Below, in pieces: positions 5,986 through 7,881 of a stretch of 7,881 bases of DNA. The DNA lies in NCBI GenBank assembly GCA_013203755.1, contig JABMPI010000316.1, positions 1 to 7,881 on the forward strand, written 5' to 3'. Origin of the DNA: Bacteroidota bacterium (GTDB lineage: Bacteria > Bacteroidota > Bacteroidia > Bacteroidales > Prolixibacteraceae). The notes under the pieces were generated by a model that worked only from the letters and a program-made list of their open reading frames with translations, searched no databases and was not told the DNA's origin. A program made the translations under genes and the position numbers. Positions within the stretch are counted from its first letter, which is position 1; each line of letters begins with the position of its first letter.

Positions 5986-7323
5986 CTAAAAAGTTCCGTT
6001 AATCATTTTTATTATATCGTTGGCGTTGGCATACAATACCAAAGCCAAAAGTAGAATCATTCCGGTAATTTGTGCATACTCCAAGAATTTCTCATTTGGT
6101 TTTCTACCGGTAATCATTTCGCCCATTAAAAACATAACATGTCCACCATCCAGTGCCGGAATTGGCAACAAGTTCATAATGGCTAAAATTATGGAGATAA
6201 AAGCGGTCATATTCCAAAAGGTATGCCAGTCCCATGTTCCGGGGAAAATACTGCCGATTGTCGCAAATCCGCCTAATGATTCGTATGCTTTTGTCTCTTT
6301 TTTAAAGAATAATTTGAATTGTTTCAAATAATCTCCGGTTGTTTGAACGCCGCGATTAATTCCCGCTGGGATGGATTCGAGAAAACTGTATTTAATTGTT
6401 TTATACTCAAAAACATCCATATTTGTGAAAACTGCACTAAATCCAATCTTGCCATCTTCCGCAACAGTCACGGTCTGATTAACATTTTTCCCATCGCGAA
6501 GCAGTCCCAACTCTATATTTTCATTTTTCTTCCCACGTACATAAGCAGCAAATTCATCGTAAAACTCAAATTTGTTTCCATCGATTGATACAAATTCATC
6601 GCCCTTTTTAAGACCTTGCTTTTTTGCAGGATAATTCTTATCAACCTTTCTAACAGCAATACTAAATGGCTTTCTAAAATCCACTGGGAACTTACTTTTT
6701 AAAAGAAGTGCCAAATCTGTATCGCTAATCTCAATATTAACTTTTTGTCCATTTCGTTCAACTTGAACAGACTTGGCATTATCAAGTACAACCGTTGGAA
6801 TTATTTTGTTGAATTTTTCAACATATTGGTTATCAACTGTCAGGATTTTATCTCCATTTTGAAAACCAATTTTTTCCCCAACTTCATTTACTTCAATTCC
6901 GTAAACAGCATTTTTTGTTGGTAAATAAGATTCTCCCCAGGCATACAAAATACCAATGTAAATAATCATGGCAAACAAAAAGTTCATAAGTACACCTCCC
7001 AACATAATCAGCAAGCGTTGCCACGATGGTTTTGCACGGAACTCCCAGGGTTGTGGGGGAAGTTTCATTGCTTCTTTGTCCATCGACTCATCAATCATTC
7101 CCGAAATCTTTACAAACCCACCCAACGGTAACCATCCAATTCCGTATTCAGTTTCCCCTTTTTTAAATTTAAAAAGCGAAAACCATGGATTAAAAAACAG
7201 GTAAAATTTCTCGACTCGGGTTTTAAATAGGCGGGCAAACATAAAATGCCCCATTTCGTGTAGCACAACAAGTATTGAAAGGCTCAAAAGCAATTGTGCC
7301 GTTTTAATTAATATCGTTTCCAT
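5986..7323 (-). CDS. rseP: RseP-type site-2 zinc metalloprotease
   Basis: This 445-residue inner-membrane protease cuts substrates within the membrane. In proteobacteria it releases sigma-E by cutting RseA and clears signal-peptide remnants; here the substrate is unknown. HEMGH at 22-26 in the first membrane helix (about 9-30) supplies two zinc-binding histidines and the catalytic glutamate. NLLPIPALDGGH (384-395) supplies the third ligand, D392. Membrane helices follow at about 103-127, 370-390 and 415-435. The periplasmic part has a PDZ domain at about 130-200 and a second at about 205-285 with YPAKKQGLKKGDEFVSIDG (231-249). The conserved GGFATIG stretch is at 351-357. Length is close to the E. 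coli enzyme (450), and nothing is missing. It starts 11 bases after the dxr stop, with an AGAAG-like purine stretch upstream, and is almost surely co-transcribed with dxr. Confidence 0.95.
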   Translation of the reverse strand: METILIKTAQLLLSLSILVVLHEMGHFMFARLFKTRVEKFYLFFNPWFSLFKFKKGETEYGIGWLPLGGFVKISGMIDESMDKEAMKLPPQPWEFRAKPSWQRLLIMLGGVLMNFLFAMIIYIGILYAWGESYLPTKNAVYGIEVNEVGEKIGFQNGDKILTVDNQYVEKFNKIIPTVVLDNAKSVQVERNGQKVNIEISDTDLALLLKSKFPVDFRKPFSIAVRKVDKNYPAKKQGLKKGDEFVSIDGNKFEFYDEFAAYVRGKKNENIELGLLRDGKNVNQTVTVAEDGKIGFSAVFTNMDVFEYKTIKYSFLESIPAGINRGVQTTGDYLKQFKLFFKKETKAYESLGGFATIGSIFPGTWDWHTFWNMTAFISIILAIMNLLPIPALDGGHVMFLMGEMITGRKPNEKFLEYAQITGMILLLALVLYANANDIIKMINGTF

Positions 7324-7334
7324 TCAAATTTCTT

Positions 7335-7881
7335 CTAATCTTCTATTAACAGTTCTGTTATTCTTCTTGCTTCGACATTGGTTTGAATTAAATCGTCCAA
7401 CCCAGGTTTTTTAATAAATGTCACCTTTTGCATCACAGTTTCTATCACCTCCGACATTTGCAAAAACCTAATCCTTTTATTCAAAAATGCCTCCACAACC
7501 ACCTCATTTGCAGCGTTTAACACACATGGAACATTACCTCCCAAATCGAGTGCCTCAAAAGAGAGTGCAAGGTTACGAAAAATTTTTGTATTTGGCGGCT
7601 CAAAATTAAGCGTTGGATAGTCTAAAAAGTTGAATCGAGAATAATCATTTTTAATGCGGTAAGGAAATCCAATTGCATATTGAATGGGTAATTTCATATC
7701 TGGCAACCCCATTTGTGCTTTCATAGATCCGTCTTCAAACTGAACAATAGAATGAATAATAGATTCAGGATGTACAATTACATCAATTTTTGAAGATGGC
7801 AATCCAAATAGCCAGTGTGCCTCAATCATTTCAAAACCCTTATTCATTAAAGTTGCCGAGTCGATGGTTATTTTATCTCCC
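7335..7881 (-). CDS. dxr: 1-deoxy-D-xylulose 5-phosphate reductoisomerase, C-terminal part (gene cut by right edge)
   Basis: The enzyme converts 1-deoxy-D-xylulose 5-phosphate with NADPH to 2-C-methyl-D-erythritol 4-phosphate, the first committed step of the MEP isoprenoid pathway, in the cytoplasm. About 181 residues are visible, somewhat under half of a normal 385-400 residue protein. The frame is open to the edge, so the ATG at 7847 is internal. The segment GDKITIDSATLMNKGFEMIE holds counterparts of E. coli S222, N227, K228 and the metal ligand E231. IDVIVHPESIIHSIVQFEDGS and QMGLPDMKLPIQYA follow, then the C-terminal helical domain with NVPCVLNAANEVVVEAFL. The NADPH domain lies beyond the window. 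The gene leads straight into rseP, a pairing also seen, with cdsA between them, in proteobacteria. Confidence 0.96.
   Translation of the reverse strand, partial: GDKITIDSATLMNKGFEMIEAHWLFGLPSSKIDVIVHPESIIHSIVQFEDGSMKAQMGLPDMKLPIQYAIGFPYRIKNDYSRFNFLDYPTLNFEPPNTKIFRNLALSFEALDLGGNVPCVLNAANEVVVEAFLNKRIRFLQMSEVIETVMQKVTFIKKPGLDDLIQTNVEARRITELLIED

Noticed and set aside
6020..6588. Plus-strand open frames opposite rseP
   Set aside because: They lie antisense to the conserved PDZ and LDGGH-containing regions of rseP and show no domain features.

Overview
The window looks like core chromosome from a member of the Bacteroidota. Reasons: AT-rich DNA, almost no Shine-Dalgarno sequences, several upstream boxes resembling the Bacteroidota -7 element (TAnnTTTG), and families confined to or typical of the phylum (DUF5687, DUF4837, secreted lamin-tail protein with a FlgD-like C-terminus). 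The general feel is of Marinilabiliales or a relative, but that is inference. No phage, insertion sequence, CRISPR array, tRNA or rRNA was seen.

Layout, left to right. Bases 1-115 are mostly non-coding, with a possible gene start leaving the left edge. A multi-pass membrane protein of the DUF5687 family (minus, 116-1588) lies downstream of a secreted lamin-tail-domain protein (minus, 1672-3111). A 188-base divergent region separates the latter from asd, aspartate-semialdehyde dehydrogenase (plus, 3300-4307), which ends at a strong intrinsic terminator (4336-4361). Between asd and the convergent DUF4837 lipoprotein gene (minus, 4484-5521) lies a 69-base pair of inverted REP-like palindromes and a short tandem repeat. 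A tatA/E gene (minus, 5703-5903) with its own terminator follows. Then come rseP (site-2 zinc protease, minus, 5986-7323) and the 3' part of dxr (minus, from the right edge to 7335). dxr and rseP are separated by only 11 bases and are almost certainly co-transcribed.

How the genes fit together: dxr makes MEP for isoprenoid precursors, and rseP cuts transmembrane segments of regulatory or signal-peptide substrates. TatA forms the pore-like component of the folded-protein exporter. The DUF4837 lipoprotein and the lamin-tail protein are exported, the latter possibly by the type IX system. asd feeds lysine/diaminopimelate, threonine and methionine synthesis, and so also peptidoglycan. The right half therefore has a cell-envelope flavour.

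No clearly new system is evident. The best non-coding oddity is the REP-like palindrome pair, whose cores fit ATTCCC-N8-GGGAAT, the same formula as the neisserial dRS3 repeat. The least understood proteins are DUF5687, DUF4837 and the N-terminal domain of the lamin-tail protein.
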